This document shows, in pieces, positions 35,183-44,875 of a stretch of DNA of 64,000 nucleotides. Both the position numbers and the translations under genes were made by a program. Under the pieces are notes generated by a model. That model ran no database searches, was not told the origin of the DNA, and worked only from the letters and a program-made list of their open reading frames with translations. Every line of letters begins with the position of its first letter. Positions within the stretch are counted from its first letter, which is position 1. Source of the stretch: Ruminococcaceae bacterium Marseille-P2935 (GTDB taxonomy: Bacteria; Bacillota; Clostridia; Oscillospirales; Ruminococcaceae); NCBI GenBank assembly GCA_900104565.1, contig LT629952.1, forward strand, positions 1,301,604 through 1,365,603, given 5' to 3'.

Positions 35183-35365
35183 AACGTCTGTTGGCTTATT
35201 GATAACGATAGAAATGATACAAAATTACCGGCCACATAATGATTGTATAGGATAATACTGTTCTGAAATTGCAAAACCGGTAGCCTTGTTTCATTGGTTT
35301 GCAGACTGCTGTTCCTACCATTCAAAGTCTCTTGCAAACCACCCTCTCATGTGTCATATTCCATC

Positions 35366-35405
35366 AAAAAGGAGCAGATAACCAAATTGGTTATCTGCTC
35401 CTTTT
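35366..35405. terminator. Bidirectional terminator between the MscS and hydrolase genes
   Basis: A nearly loop-free perfect inverted repeat, with arms of about 20 bases beginning AAAAAGGAGCAGATAACC, has A/T runs at both ends. It sits between two convergent genes and should terminate both. Confidence 0.9.
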
Positions 35406-35411
35406 TATACG

Positions 35412-36701
35412 TTATACACCATAGGGATATATCCCATCCGGGCTATAAATCACATAGCTTTCTACGCCGCCTTCTTTAGCTGCGCGAATCTGGTCGGCAA
35501 CCTCCTGCCAGGAATAAGTCTTGCCATTGACAAGGCCCGAAGCCGTATAGCCCTGCACAAAGGCCAGTAACTTGCGTTCACTGCCCAGCAAAAGCTGATC
35601 CTGTTCCAGAGCAGCTTTCACCGTACCATAAGGGTTCTGCACAGGTGCATTTACCGTGTAGGCACTGCTTTCAAAATTGTCGCCAAACTGGGCCGGCATC
35701 AGTGACAGCGCTACATTCTCGCCTAAAAAAGCAGCAGGCGCACCGGCATAACGGTCCGTATTTACCCCAAACAGGCTGGTAGAAGTCATATAGGTATACA
35801 GCTTTCCTCCTGCTGCCTGCACTTTATCGGACACCTCGGTTACAAACCGTTTTAACGCATCGGTTTTGGTAACTGACCCGGAATCATAGCCGAATCTGGC
35901 CAGATCCAGACCAACGCCTTCGGGGAATTGCACCGAATCCATAATGACAATCTCGGCTCCCATATTGGTCACCTCGGCCGCAATGTCGCCAAGATAAGCC
36001 CGGGCTTCGGTCGAATAGGGGTTCAACCAGGTTTTTCCACCCAGCTCCTTCGAATTATCTAACCAAAGCCAATTGTTATCAACATATTTTATCGCCAAAT
36101 CCGGCAGCACCGCTCCGGCCAGCGGGTCACGGAACGCCTGCATGCGCACAGCAACCTTCAGGCCCCTGGCGTTTATCTCACCAATTACGGCCTTTAAATC
36201 AATGGGGTTTGCGGTCATGCTGCCCGCCATTGCCACCTGTTCCAGTGCAGACTGGTACAAAATGCGGCCGTCACTGGTTTTAACGTCTAGCACCACCGTG
36301 TTTACCTCAACCCCACTGGCGGCATCCAGCAGTGAAACGCCTTCTTTCACATTGGTGGGCCCGGCTATCCGGTCAAGCCACTCTGTTCTGGCGGCAGCGT
36401 CCAGCATCACCTGCGGCGGCATATAAATGCCTTTTACCTGCTGCGGATGTTCGGGTATTACCACTGGTTCAGACTGTTCCGGCACGCTTTGAGAAATGGG
36501 CGCCGGGCTGGAGCCAGATGGAATGGTACTGGAATACCCACCGGTTAGTAAATTGTAAACCGGCTGATACAAACTATACCCTAAAAATGCCAGCGCTCCA
36601 ATGCCCACCACGGTCAAAAGCAGGGTTGCCGGGGTAATTCTTGAACTGCGGTTTTTTCGATAGATTCGATTGTAACGTTTTATTTTGTATTTTTTAGCCA
36701 C
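35412..36701 (-). CDS. Membrane-anchored putative glycoside hydrolase (DUF4015)
   Basis: A 429-residue protein. A basic N-terminus and one membrane helix (TPATLLLTVVGIGALAFLGYSLY) are followed by a Ser/Pro linker and a TIM-barrel-like domain with KGIYMPP, NTVVLDVKTSDGRILY, GLKVAVRMQAFRDP, WLNPYSTEARAYLGDIAAE and IVIMDSVQFPEG segments, the pattern of the DUF4015 glycoside-hydrolase-like family (VLDVK near the first strand end, W(L/V)NPY, and D..QFP). It faces the outside and may act on cell-wall or exopolysaccharide glycans. It starts 50 bp after rnfA and could be part of that transcript. Confidence 0.85.
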   Translation of the reverse strand: MAKKYKIKRYNRIYRKNRSSRITPATLLLTVVGIGALAFLGYSLYQPVYNLLTGGYSSTIPSGSSPAPISQSVPEQSEPVVIPEHPQQVKGIYMPPQVMLDAAARTEWLDRIAGPTNVKEGVSLLDAASGVEVNTVVLDVKTSDGRILYQSALEQVAMAGSMTANPIDLKAVIGEINARGLKVAVRMQAFRDPLAGAVLPDLAIKYVDNNWLWLDNSKELGGKTWLNPYSTEARAYLGDIAAEVTNMGAEIVIMDSVQFPEGVGLDLARFGYDSGSVTKTDALKRFVTEVSDKVQAAGGKLYTYMTSTSLFGVNTDRYAGAPAAFLGENVALSLMPAQFGDNFESSAYTVNAPVQNPYGTVKAALEQDQLLLGSERKLLAFVQGYTASGLVNGKTYSWQEVADQIRAAKEGGVESYVIYSPDGIYPYGV

Positions 36702-36751
36702 AAGTTCACCTCCGCGCCTGCAAAGCAGGGGGTTTTACCAATAATCTCTTG

Positions 36752-37342
36752 TTATGAGGGAAGCTGGTGCCCCACCAAGCCATAAATAGCCAAGGAAAGC
36801 AGTCCAATATAAATCAATGTAATGGGCAGCCCCTTAAATGATTTTGGAATATTGCTTAAAGTAAGTTTTCGCCTGCCTACATAAACAAGCAGCAGTGCTG
36901 CCATAAATCCCATACCGGTACCGATACCAAAACTCCAGGACTCGATTAATGACAGCCTCTTGCTTGAAATAAGAAGCAATGTTCCGATGCTCAGGCAGTT
37001 ATAAGTGGCGTATGGTAAAATTCCCCCTACAAAACTAAGCAGCTTTGGAAAAAAGAAATGCAGAATAAGATACGCCGCAACATAAATAATGGTAATGCAA
37101 ATAATGAATAAAATGGGCCGGAACAGATATGCATTCTGCACCTCTGCCAGTGCCAGGTTAATGAATACTGTAAGCACCGAACTTAAGGTGGTTACCACAA
37201 TCAACACCGCGCTGAACAGCAAAATCTGCTTGGGCCTGCGGTAATTTAGAATTTCTCCCGCACCTAACGAACGGGCAAACAATGCGTTTTCTGCCACCAG
37301 GGCTGTGACAAATACCACCAAAATCTGATACAGAAAATCCAT
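36752..37342 (-). CDS. rnfA: Electron transport complex subunit RnfA
   Basis: A 196-residue protein with six membrane helices and the family segments ALVAENALFARSLG near the N-terminus and GGILPYATYNCLSIG, GIGTGMGFMAALLLVY in the middle. RnfA pairs with RnfE to form the membrane heart that holds an iron-sulfur centre between them; one Cys lies in the NCLSIG segment. Its start codon overlaps the rnfE stop (TAATG), implying coupled translation. It is normally followed by rnfB; here a hydrolase-like gene follows. Confidence 0.92.
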   Translation of the reverse strand: MDFLYQILVVFVTALVAENALFARSLGAGEILNYRRPKQILLFSAVLIVVTTLSSVLTVFINLALAEVQNAYLFRPILFIICITIIYVAAYLILHFFFPKLLSFVGGILPYATYNCLSIGTLLLISSKRLSLIESWSFGIGTGMGFMAALLLVYVGRRKLTLSNIPKSFKGLPITLIYIGLLSLAIYGLVGHQLPS

Positions 37343-38019
37343 TATTCCACCTCCCCTTCCGGCAGCTTTGCAGCGGTCCTAGGCGGGTTATCTTTACGAA
37401 GGTTGTACCGAATCACAAGCCGGCGGAAAAACTTTGCCCAGGCCGCCAGCAATCCAACCAGAATAAACCCAAATGCCGGCAGCAGCGCACCCGGAAGTTT
37501 AATTGGGAAGTTTATTGCATCTCCCCACAGGGTATTATTGCCCACCAATTCCCTGCATAACGAAACCACAAACATTACTATGCCAAAACTTACGGTGGTT
37601 ACCACACCGTCTAAAGCGGCACGGTAAAAATTATATTGTGGAATTACCTGCTTGCCGCGCACCAATAGAATGGTGTTTACGGCCAGTAGAGTAAGGTAAA
37701 TGCCAAGGGAGTCAAAAATGTTTGGCGCAATCCACGAGACTGCAAACCGGGAAACCACCACTAAGGCAGACGCCAGCAATACATAACAGGGCAGACGCAG
37801 CCACTGGGGAATCTTTTTGCCCAGCAGGGAAGCAAAAATCATGGTGGGAATATTCACAATTCCAATGGCAATAGTCAGGGCCAGCGCATTATTCATACTG
37901 GTGGAAGCACCTATTACAAACGGCAGCGCCAAACCGGCCGACAGTACTACATTGTTGCCCAGGATTGGGCGGATATACCGAGTAGCGTACCGGTATCTTC
38001 TTACTCGTTTCAGTTTCAT
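37342..38019 (-). CDS. rnfE: Electron transport complex subunit RnfE
   Basis: A 225-residue membrane protein of the NqrD/RnfE type with about six helices (GLALPFVIGASTSMNNALALTIA, CRELVGNNTLWG, LLPAFGFILVGLLAAW) and a basic C-terminal tail longer than usual. It overlaps rnfD by 4 bases (ATGA) and rnfA by one. In standard Rnf operons rnfG lies between rnfD and rnfE; here there is no room for it. Cys residues occur at CYVLLAS and SLCREL. Confidence 0.9.
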   Translation of the reverse strand: MKLKRVRRYRYATRYIRPILGNNVVLSAGLALPFVIGASTSMNNALALTIAIGIVNIPTMIFASLLGKKIPQWLRLPCYVLLASALVVVSRFAVSWIAPNIFDSLGIYLTLLAVNTILLVRGKQVIPQYNFYRAALDGVVTTVSFGIVMFVVSLCRELVGNNTLWGDAINFPIKLPGALLPAFGFILVGLLAAWAKFFRRLVIRYNLRKDNPPRTAAKLPEGEVE

Positions 38020-38990
38020 ACCGCACGCCCCCCTTTCCGCACTGCCTTATGAATATACTCCGAAATCAAGTCGATCAGCGGGGCAAAGGCATTCATCAGC
38101 AGCACCGCAAAAATAGAGGAATCCTCAAAGCCTCCATACTGCCGGAAAAGCATTGCCATAAGACCGGCAACTATTCCATAAAGCAGTTTGGAAGAATCCC
38201 GCTTGGGGCTGGTAACAGGGTCAGTAATGACAAACACCCCTACAAACAGCACCATGCCGCTCATTAATTCGTAAGCGACCGATTGCAGCGGAGAAAGAGA
38301 AATTCTTGGAAAGAAAAATGCATACAACGCAGCGGTACCTAAAAATGAAACCGGCAGCTGCCAGCGAACAGTTTTACGGAAAATCAGGAATAACAGACAA
38401 GCAAGGATTACTAAGATGTTAGTAGCGCCCATAGGCCCGGCAAAGTTGCCCAAAAGCATATCCACCAAATCGTTGGTGGGAATACTGCCGAACTTTAAGG
38501 CGTACGCAGGCCCACGAACCAACTTGGACGCAGTCTCGGTCAGGATCGGAAGCCGGTCAAATGGCATAGGATAAGAAAACATCTGTCCCGGAAAACACAG
38601 CGCTGTAAACGCAAAGCCTGCAGCCGCCGGATTAAAGATATTCTGGCCTACGCCGCCAAACACCTGTTTTGCAATAACTATGGCAAACAACCCTGCTGAA
38701 ATGATTGCTACCATATGAATGCCCGCTGGCATTAACAGCGGCAAAATCATACCGGTTACAATGGCGCTGTGGTCCCTAAAGTTAATCTTCTGCCCACGCA
38801 GTTTGGTACAGATGCAATCGGCCAGATAACAGGTCAAAATAGACACCAGTCCAGCATGCAATGCTACAACACCATAATAAAAGAAGGCCATCACGTACAG
38901 TACTGCTAATACAATAACCGTATCATCCATTAAAGTCTGAGCGTTTTCACTGTAACGGATATGCGGTGCATAACTAGCTTTTAACTTCAC
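38016..38990 (-). CDS. rnfD: Electron transport complex subunit RnfD
   Basis: A 324-residue protein with about ten membrane helices and the RnfD/NqrB signatures HIRYSENAQTLMDDTVIVL, DHSAIVTGMILPLLMPAG, QNIFNPAAAGFAF and a PMGATNILVIL segment. The last is where RnfD proteins carry covalent FMN on a Thr (the S/TGAT motif). Start overlaps the rnfC stop by 4 bases. RnfD normally passes electrons between flavin of RnfG and the rest of the complex, but rnfG is not present here. Confidence 0.92.
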   Translation of the reverse strand: MKLKASYAPHIRYSENAQTLMDDTVIVLAVLYVMAFFYYGVVALHAGLVSILTCYLADCICTKLRGQKINFRDHSAIVTGMILPLLMPAGIHMVAIISAGLFAIVIAKQVFGGVGQNIFNPAAAGFAFTALCFPGQMFSYPMPFDRLPILTETASKLVRGPAYALKFGSIPTNDLVDMLLGNFAGPMGATNILVILACLLFLIFRKTVRWQLPVSFLGTAALYAFFFPRISLSPLQSVAYELMSGMVLFVGVFVITDPVTSPKRDSSKLLYGIVAGLMAMLFRQYGGFEDSSIFAVLLMNAFAPLIDLISEYIHKAVRKGGRAV

Positions 38991-40042
38991 CTGTCAGCAC
39001 CCCCCTGCCGCTCTGCCCGCACATATTGTTTGGCGCGCTTTACCGCGCCGGAAACGTCCAGCCTGCTGGGGCAGACATAACTGCAGGTACCGCAGCCAAT
39101 ACACTGCTGCGGATCATACAGGGAAAGACGGAACATCTGCTTTTTTTCGGTTAGATGATAAATCATATAAGGAGTGAGCATTTCGGGGCATACCTGCACA
39201 CATTTTCCGCAGCCTACACAGGAATAATGAAATTCCTTTTCGTCATCCTTATAGGCCAAAATAGCCCGGGTGGTTGTGGTAATGATGGTTTGGTCGGTGT
39301 TCTTTACGGCAATACCGGTCATTGGCCCGCCTACCAGCACACGGGTGGGGTCGTCTATCAGCCCGCAGTGCTCCAAAATTTGTGTAACCGTCATCCCAAT
39401 CGAAACTTCTATGTTAGCGGGGTTGCCCACACAGTTGCCAGCCACCGTAATAAAACAGGTGGTAGCGATGCGGTTCTCACGCACTGCACGGCATAGGTGA
39501 ATCAGCGCACAAACGCCAATGAGCAAAACCCCTTTTTCCTTATTGAACGATTCGGCAATCCTAAACTCCACCGGGTACTTGCCGCGTATGCGCTTCACCG
39601 GCACGTTTAAAACACTGGTTGGAATTTTCATCTCTAAATCAATCAGGTTTTTATACACCGCCACATAGGTACTGGAAACCCCCAGTACCTTTGCGGCTAA
39701 CTTCAAACCGCCAATCGCATCCTCTTTCAGCTGAAGCAACGGGTTCAGCTGACTAGAAATGTACGGTTCGTCATCGATAGCATCGGCCACCACTGCGGTG
39801 ATCGACCCTTTCTTTACCGTACGCAGCTTTTCATAAAGCAAAACCCCATCCCGCTCGTCCACAATTTCTGCCTTGCGGGCAATTTCTATAATATCCTCCC
39901 CGGTTAAGGACTGAACATCCTCTACCAGCGGGCCGTTAAAGGTACTGTCAACGGTTGCGGCATTTGTAAACTGCCGCAGGTCCCGCGAAAGCGCCGGTTC
40001 TTTATATTGCTCTAAAATGATGCCCTTGCTGATCATACCCAT
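38987..40042 (-). CDS. rnfC: RnfC-like NADH-side subunit with two [4Fe-4S] clusters (short form)
   Basis: A 351-residue protein. Residues about 75-200 hold an NqrF/RnfC-type FMN/NADH domain (ITAVVADAIDDEPYISSQLNPL, GKYPVEFRIAE), then an SLBB-like region, and two ferredoxin clusters CVGCGKCVQVCP and CIGCGTCSYVCP. The usual RnfC opening GGIHPP-containing barrel domain is absent, making it about 80-90 residues shorter than typical. It is first in the cluster, divergent from mecA. The first two in-frame ATGs are two codons apart; I keep the longer. Confidence 0.85.
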   Translation of the reverse strand: MGMISKGIILEQYKEPALSRDLRQFTNAATVDSTFNGPLVEDVQSLTGEDIIEIARKAEIVDERDGVLLYEKLRTVKKGSITAVVADAIDDEPYISSQLNPLLQLKEDAIGGLKLAAKVLGVSSTYVAVYKNLIDLEMKIPTSVLNVPVKRIRGKYPVEFRIAESFNKEKGVLLIGVCALIHLCRAVRENRIATTCFITVAGNCVGNPANIEVSIGMTVTQILEHCGLIDDPTRVLVGGPMTGIAVKNTDQTIITTTTRAILAYKDDEKEFHYSCVGCGKCVQVCPEMLTPYMIYHLTEKKQMFRLSLYDPQQCIGCGTCSYVCPSRLDVSGAVKRAKQYVRAERQGGADR

Positions 40043-40300
40043 TGGCCGCCATCAACCCCTTTCCTAATTTTCACTCCAACTGGGTTGTCCCTGCCCTTTA
40101 AAGGCGAAAGAGCCGTCTGCTTTTGACTACTGCGGTGGCAAACCCCGCTGACAGCTCTTTGCTAAGAACAAACATCCCAATTCTTTTTACCACTTACTGT
40201 TCCGGCAGAACCACCCCTGTAATGAGACTAGCCGGCAGCTAATGGTTTAGATAAATTATAATTTCCGCAATCCTCCGCCCCGCGGAGGGGGAGGTCTGAT

Positions 40301-40873
40301 ATGATATTCAAGCTGATTGCTCCCAACAAACTAAAAATACTCCTAAGCAGTCTGGATATGCAGATGCTGGGTGTCACCTATGATTCGCTCGACTATAAAA
40401 ACCCGGAAACGAAAGCCCTGCTAATAGAACTGCTTGCCCAAGGCCGGGCACAAACGGGCTTTTCTCCAGGCAAAACCAAGCTGTTTATTGAAGCATACCC
40501 CGAACCCGATGGAGGATGTTCTATTCTTTTCACCGCACTTACCCCTGCCGAAAGTGACAGCTTTGCACCTAAATACGCCACCGGGCCAGTCGTGTTTGCT
40601 TTTACCGATATCGATCTCGTCATTCAGGCAGCAGTCAAGCTGTTCCAACAATACGGCCACCGCATTTATAAAAGCTCCCTCTACCGGCTGGACCACGAGT
40701 ACCGTTTAATCATTCACCCACTTGACCGGGCCGATCAGGTTACCCTCAATTTTTTGCAGGAATACGCCCCAATTGTGGGAGAAGGTGAGATCGCGGCGGC
40801 TTTTGTTTGCGAACATGGCATCCCGATTGTAGAAGACAGTGCAATTGATGTAATGTCGGCCTATCTTTCATAA
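40301..40873 (+). CDS. MecA-family adaptor protein
   Basis: A 190-residue protein, ATG 40301 behind GGGGGAGG. The N-terminal domain (MIFKLIAPNKLKILLSSLDM, QMLGVTYDSLDYKN) and C-terminal domain (PVVFAFTDIDLVIQAAVKLF, SSLYRLDHEYRLIIHP, LNFLQEYAPIVGEGEIAAAFVCEHG) match MecA, which feeds substrates to the ClpC protease, such as ComK in Bacillus. In Clostridia the targets are unknown. It is divergent from the Rnf cluster and stands alone. Confidence 0.88.
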   Translation: MIFKLIAPNKLKILLSSLDMQMLGVTYDSLDYKNPETKALLIELLAQGRAQTGFSPGKTKLFIEAYPEPDGGCSILFTALTPAESDSFAPKYATGPVVFAFTDIDLVIQAAVKLFQQYGHRIYKSSLYRLDHEYRLIIHPLDRADQVTLNFLQEYAPIVGEGEIAAAFVCEHGIPIVEDSAIDVMSAYLS

Positions 40874-41177
40874 AATCCGCCGGATCAGACGGATAAAGAC
40901 AGGAAAAATTCCTGCCTGACAGTACAAAATCCACCACTGATATCAGGAATGCAATTGGGTACATTTTATGCTGTATGCGGAAAAATTACTGCCGTACTCC
41001 CTTTTGCCACTGGCACTTTGAGGGCAGATGAACCCTGCGCCACAAAGCACACACGTATTTTAGGAAAGCCGGCTGCCAACGCCGATATGCGCCAGTATAA
41101 AACCCGCCAGAAACCAACCTGCAGCTGCCCATCCGCCTTGCGGATATTTCAAAATATTTTCAGCTAAAGTTTAGGAA

Positions 41178-41840
41178 CTATAACCCCAGCGCTGCGGCTT
41201 CCCGCAGCTGTGACACCGCTGCGGTGTAATCGGGCTTGGAAAAAAGCGCCGAGCCGGCAACCAATACATTGGCGCCTGCCTTCACTGCGACCGCGGCCGT
41301 ACTGTTGTCAATACCGCCGTCCACCTCAATATCCAGCTTTAAGCCCAGGCGGTCTCGCTCTTTGCGAATCGCCGACACCTTGTCCATCATATCCGCCATA
41401 AATTTCTGGCCGCCAAAACCCGGTTCCACCGTCATGACCAGCACCATATCCACCAAGGGCAGGTAGGGAAAAACCTCTTCAGCCGGAGTTGCGGGTTTTA
41501 ACACCACGCCGGCGTGAATTCCATGAGATTTTATTTTTTTAATGGTCTCCCTGATATCAGACTGGGATTCAATATGAAAAGTGATCATGTCTGCCCCGGC
41601 CTTAGCAAATGCATCAATATACCGGATCGGATCGATAATCATCAGGTGTACGTCAAAATAATTTTGGGTTGCTTTGCGCAGCGAGGCAACCACGGGAACC
41701 CCGATGGAAAGATTGGGAACAAACACGCCGTCCATCACATCGATGTGCAGCATCTCTACCCCGGCCCTGTCCATTGCCACAGCTTCGCTGCCCAGATTGG
41801 CAAAATCTGCCGCTAAAATAGATGGAGAAATTTTTATCAT
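41178..41840 (-). CDS. rpe: Ribulose-phosphate 3-epimerase
   Basis: A 220-residue TIM barrel starting MIKISPSILAADFANLG. Metal- and substrate-binding motifs are present: HIDVMDGVFVPNLSIG, DVHLMI, the DMVLVMTVEPGFGGQKF loop and EVDGGID with the second catalytic Asp, then AGSALF. It interconverts ribulose 5-phosphate and xylulose 5-phosphate in the pentose phosphate pathway. It is a stand-alone gene here rather than in the usual rsgA/prkC neighbourhood. Length is normal. Confidence 0.97.
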   Translation of the reverse strand: MIKISPSILAADFANLGSEAVAMDRAGVEMLHIDVMDGVFVPNLSIGVPVVASLRKATQNYFDVHLMIIDPIRYIDAFAKAGADMITFHIESQSDIRETIKKIKSHGIHAGVVLKPATPAEEVFPYLPLVDMVLVMTVEPGFGGQKFMADMMDKVSAIRKERDRLGLKLDIEVDGGIDNSTAAVAVKAGANVLVAGSALFSKPDYTAAVSQLREAAALGL

Positions 41841-42783
41841 TATTTATGCCGCCTTTTCTGCAATTTACTTCGGGCCGCCTAAAAAATACGCCCTCTTTTT
41901 AAAGCCCTCAAAATACCGGGGGCTTTTCTTTTTTCGCCTTGGAAGTGCTGATTCTCAGTAAAAAACGCTTTCAGCTTTTAAAAAGTGCTACGAACCCATT
42001 CGTAAGTTATGCCTGCTTCAGACGCCATTATTGGCTGACAAACCATATTCCGGCAGTCCGAACATTTGCCATGCCGCTTCATGTTTTGCCCATAAAAACC
42101 AGCTGCTGTATAAAAACTGAATTTTTCAGGATACCCTAAAATGCGCCTCTTCTAAGCAGCTTGAAAAATACAAAAGACTTGCGCCGATTGCTGAAATATT
42201 TTACCGGGCATAAAGTACGCATAACAATACATATAACATTCTAAACGATACCAGCCCAAAGGTCAACATTTCTGCCATTTTGTAAACATTGCTTCATAAA
42301 ATATTAACAGTTTGTGTCCTAAAAATTTAATTCAATGTTTTTTGGCTTTTTCCCTAGCTTTTTGCGGGCTGTGTGCTGTTTTCTTTCATTTTTGCCCAAT
42401 TGAACCCACTATTGCTTTGTGATAAAATAATTACGTAGTTATTTTATTTGTGACAAACGGCACCTGCACCATGCAGTCCACCCTTTTCAACTAATGCTCC
42501 GCCCTTTGGCTGTGGTTTTCTGCTTGTTCCTGCAAATTGTATTCGCCGGAAAATCGCCCTTGGGGGGTATCAGCAACCATATGTTTCTACCCTTATATGC
42601 AAATCAGTTAATCGTTTATAATCAACTATACCCGGCAACATCAAAGTGTTTTGCCGTTTTGCGCCAGGCTGTTTGCGTTATTGCTTAGAAAAAGCCTGGA
42701 CAAGCCGGCTTACCAGGGCATCTGGCAAATATTAGAATTTGTCTGCCCGGCTATTCAAATCTGAACAAAGGACGGTGCAACCC
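41841..42783. other. Intergenic region with one large palindrome
   Basis: About 0.94 kb without a supported gene. The only clear structure is a 26-bp near-perfect palindrome centred on TACGTA (42422-42447; arms match 9 of 10), inside an AT-rich patch 340 bp upstream of the reductase gene, a possible operator. Confidence 0.45.
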
Positions 42784-43926
42784 ATGATTCGCTCGGAATT
42801 TAAAAAACTGGGAATATCCACTTCGCTTTTGGGGTTTGGCTGCATGCGCTTGCCAACCATTGGCGGGGATGAAACAAAAATTGACCAAGCAGCAGCCGAA
42901 GCCATGGTGGACTATGCCTATGCGCAGGGGCTGAATTATTTTGACACTGCATACCCTTATCACGGCGGTACCTCCGAAACCTTTATGGGCCGGGCGTTAA
43001 AAAAATACCCGCGGGAAAGCTTTTATCTGGCCGACAAAATGCCCCTTTGGGACCTTTCTACGGCTGACGAACTGGAAAGCATTTTTAACGAACAGCTGCA
43101 AAAATGCCAGGTTGAATATTTTGATTTTTATCTACTTCACTCTATGGACCGTGAAAAACTGGAGAAGGTCAAAAAAATAAATGCTGTAGAATTTTTACGG
43201 CAAAAGCGGGCCGAGGGAAAAATTCGTAACATTGGTTTTTCTTTTCACGACGATGCAGCCTGTTTAAAAGATATTCTTAAACTTTTTGATTGGGACTTTG
43301 TCCAGATTCAGCTGAACTATGCCGACTGGAGCATGCTGGATGCCAAAGAACTTTATCAGATATTAGCCAGCCAGGACATTCCCTGTATTGTTATGGAACC
43401 GGTTCGGGGTGGGTTTTTGGCAAATCTTCCTGAAAAAATCTCCGGCATTTTAAACGAAAGCGGCAGCCAGCGCACTCAGGCCGCCTGGGCTTTGGGCTGG
43501 GTGGCAAGCCTGCCCAATGTCAAAGTTATTTTAAGCGGCATGTCCAACATGGATCAGCTGAAAGAAAATATACAGCTTTTTTCAAGCGAATCGGTTCGCC
43601 TCAGTGAAGAAGAAAAATTTTATGTGCACAAAGCAGTATCTGCTTTACAAGAGATTAAAACCGTACCATGTACCGGCTGCCGGTATTGTATGGAGTGCAA
43701 TTTTGGAGTGGATATCCCCACAATCTTTAAACTGTATAACAGTTATAAGCTGTTTGGCAATACCTACGCGTTTAAAGATGGCTACCGCAAGCTGGGCAAT
43801 ATGCATCAGGGCCATAATTGTCAGGCCTGCGGGGCTTGCCGTTCAGTCTGCCCCCAGCAAATTTCGATTCCTGACTGGCTGGAGACCATTCAGCAGGAGT
43901 TTGAAAAACTAACAAAAAAGGATTAA
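42784..43926 (+). CDS. Aldo/keto reductase with C-terminal ferredoxin domain
   Basis: A 380-residue protein started at ATG 42784 behind AAAGGACGG. The aldo/keto reductase barrel has LGFGCMRLPT, the catalytic FDTAYPYHGGTSE (Asp, Tyr), KMPLWDL (Lys) and LLHSMD motifs. The tail holds CTGCRYCMECNFGVDIP and CQACGACRSVCPQQ, which would bind two [4Fe-4S] clusters. The fusion is common in anaerobes and probably lets ferredoxin or another carrier exchange electrons with the active site; the substrate is unknown. It ends at a strong terminator. Confidence 0.92.
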   Translation: MIRSEFKKLGISTSLLGFGCMRLPTIGGDETKIDQAAAEAMVDYAYAQGLNYFDTAYPYHGGTSETFMGRALKKYPRESFYLADKMPLWDLSTADELESIFNEQLQKCQVEYFDFYLLHSMDREKLEKVKKINAVEFLRQKRAEGKIRNIGFSFHDDAACLKDILKLFDWDFVQIQLNYADWSMLDAKELYQILASQDIPCIVMEPVRGGFLANLPEKISGILNESGSQRTQAAWALGWVASLPNVKVILSGMSNMDQLKENIQLFSSESVRLSEEEKFYVHKAVSALQEIKTVPCTGCRYCMECNFGVDIPTIFKLYNSYKLFGNTYAFKDGYRKLGNMHQGHNCQACGACRSVCPQQISIPDWLETIQQEFEKLTKKD

Positions 43927-43967
43927 AACACCTTATAAAAGACGCAAATACACAGCATTATAAAAAC

Positions 43968-44008
43968 AAAAAGCCGGTATCACCCTAAAAAGTGTTACCG
44001 GCTTTTTT
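43968..44008 (+). terminator. Terminator of the aldo/keto reductase gene
   Basis: AAAAAGCCGGTA pairs with TACCGGCTTTTTT, with an inner CAC/GTG pair, followed by T. It lies about 45 bp after the stop codon. Confidence 0.85.
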
Positions 44009-44090
44009 ACTGTAAAATAGCTTCAGGGTATTGCCAATAAATTTTCTGTCTTTACCTTCTGATCGTCAGCATATTCCCTAATATATAATA

Positions 44091-44119
44091 TTGACTTCCT
44101 ATAAGGCTAGTGGTATATT
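44091..44119 (+). promoter_or_regulatory. SigA promoter of the DUF3796/XRE pair
   Basis: TTGACT (44091-44096), 17-base spacer, TATATT (44114-44119), about 45 bp upstream of the first gene. Confidence 0.7.
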
Positions 44120-44165
44120 TTTAACATAAAGAGCGAAATACATCACTTTTAAAGGAGGGCATTTT

Positions 44166-44525
44166 ATGAAATGCAAAATTAACTACTTAGGATTTTTATC
44201 ACTTTTAGCATTGATAGCGATTCTGGGGTGGACAACTGAAAATACAGGTCTATACGGTTTTTTGGGGTTTGCCTATTATCTTCGCTATTTCTGGGTTATA
44301 CCAGATGAATTTTTCCAGCTTAATGTTCAAAAAGCAGCGACATTTGCATTTATGTCAGAAATGATTTCACTTGTCCCGTTCATGTTTGTGTGTTCATGCA
44401 TTTATGGTGCTACTAAAGCCGTTCCGGTAGCTTTTGGGCTAAGTTTTACGGTTACTATTTTTGCCTTTACCATAGCTCTCATTGTTTTGGAAGCGAAAGA
44501 ACGAAAGGGGGCAGAGAATGATTAA
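44166..44525 (+). CDS. DUF3796-type small membrane protein
   Basis: A 119-residue protein, ATG 44166 behind AAAGGAGGG. Three to four hydrophobic segments with GLYGFLGFAYYLRYFWVIPDEFF, followed by VQKAATFAFMSEMISLVPFM, match the DUF3796 family. These are regularly paired with a small XRE regulator, as here: the next gene starts 8 bases before this one's stop. Function unknown; an envelope stress or immunity role is only a guess. Confidence 0.8.
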   Translation: MKCKINYLGFLSLLALIAILGWTTENTGLYGFLGFAYYLRYFWVIPDEFFQLNVQKAATFAFMSEMISLVPFMFVCSCIYGATKAVPVAFGLSFTVTIFAFTIALIVLEAKERKGAEND

Positions 44526-44715
44526 AAACCACATAAAAGAATATCGGGCAAAGTACGATATGAAACAAGAGGATTTAGCAAAATTGGTAGGCGTTCGTAG
44601 AGAAACTATCGGAAACCTTGAAAAAGGGAAATACAATCCCTCATTGGTTTTGGCATGGAATATAGCAAAAGTATTTAATGTTTCAATCGAAGAAATTTTT
44701 ACCGTAGAAGAATAA
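44518..44715 (+). CDS. Small XRE-family transcriptional regulator
   Basis: A 65-residue single helix-turn-helix protein (IKEYRAKYDMKQEDLAKLVGVRRETIGNLEKGKYNPSL) ending VFNVSIEEIFTVEE, the YozG-like type. ATG 44518 lies inside the end of the DUF3796 gene with AAGGGGG upstream, so the two are translationally coupled. It probably controls the pair's own promoter. Confidence 0.88.
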   Translation: MIKNHIKEYRAKYDMKQEDLAKLVGVRRETIGNLEKGKYNPSLVLAWNIAKVFNVSIEEIFTVEE

Positions 44716-44875
44716 GCAGCAAACCCTGCCGGGCCAGTCAAAGGTCAAGAGGAACGGGCTCCGCTCCCTTTTTACATCTGGACTGATGGGTTTTAGCTCT
44801 GTCAATTTCACCATGCATTGAATAGAGCAGAAAAATATAATAAGGTAAATAGGAAAAAATTTGAGGTGTGGGCTG

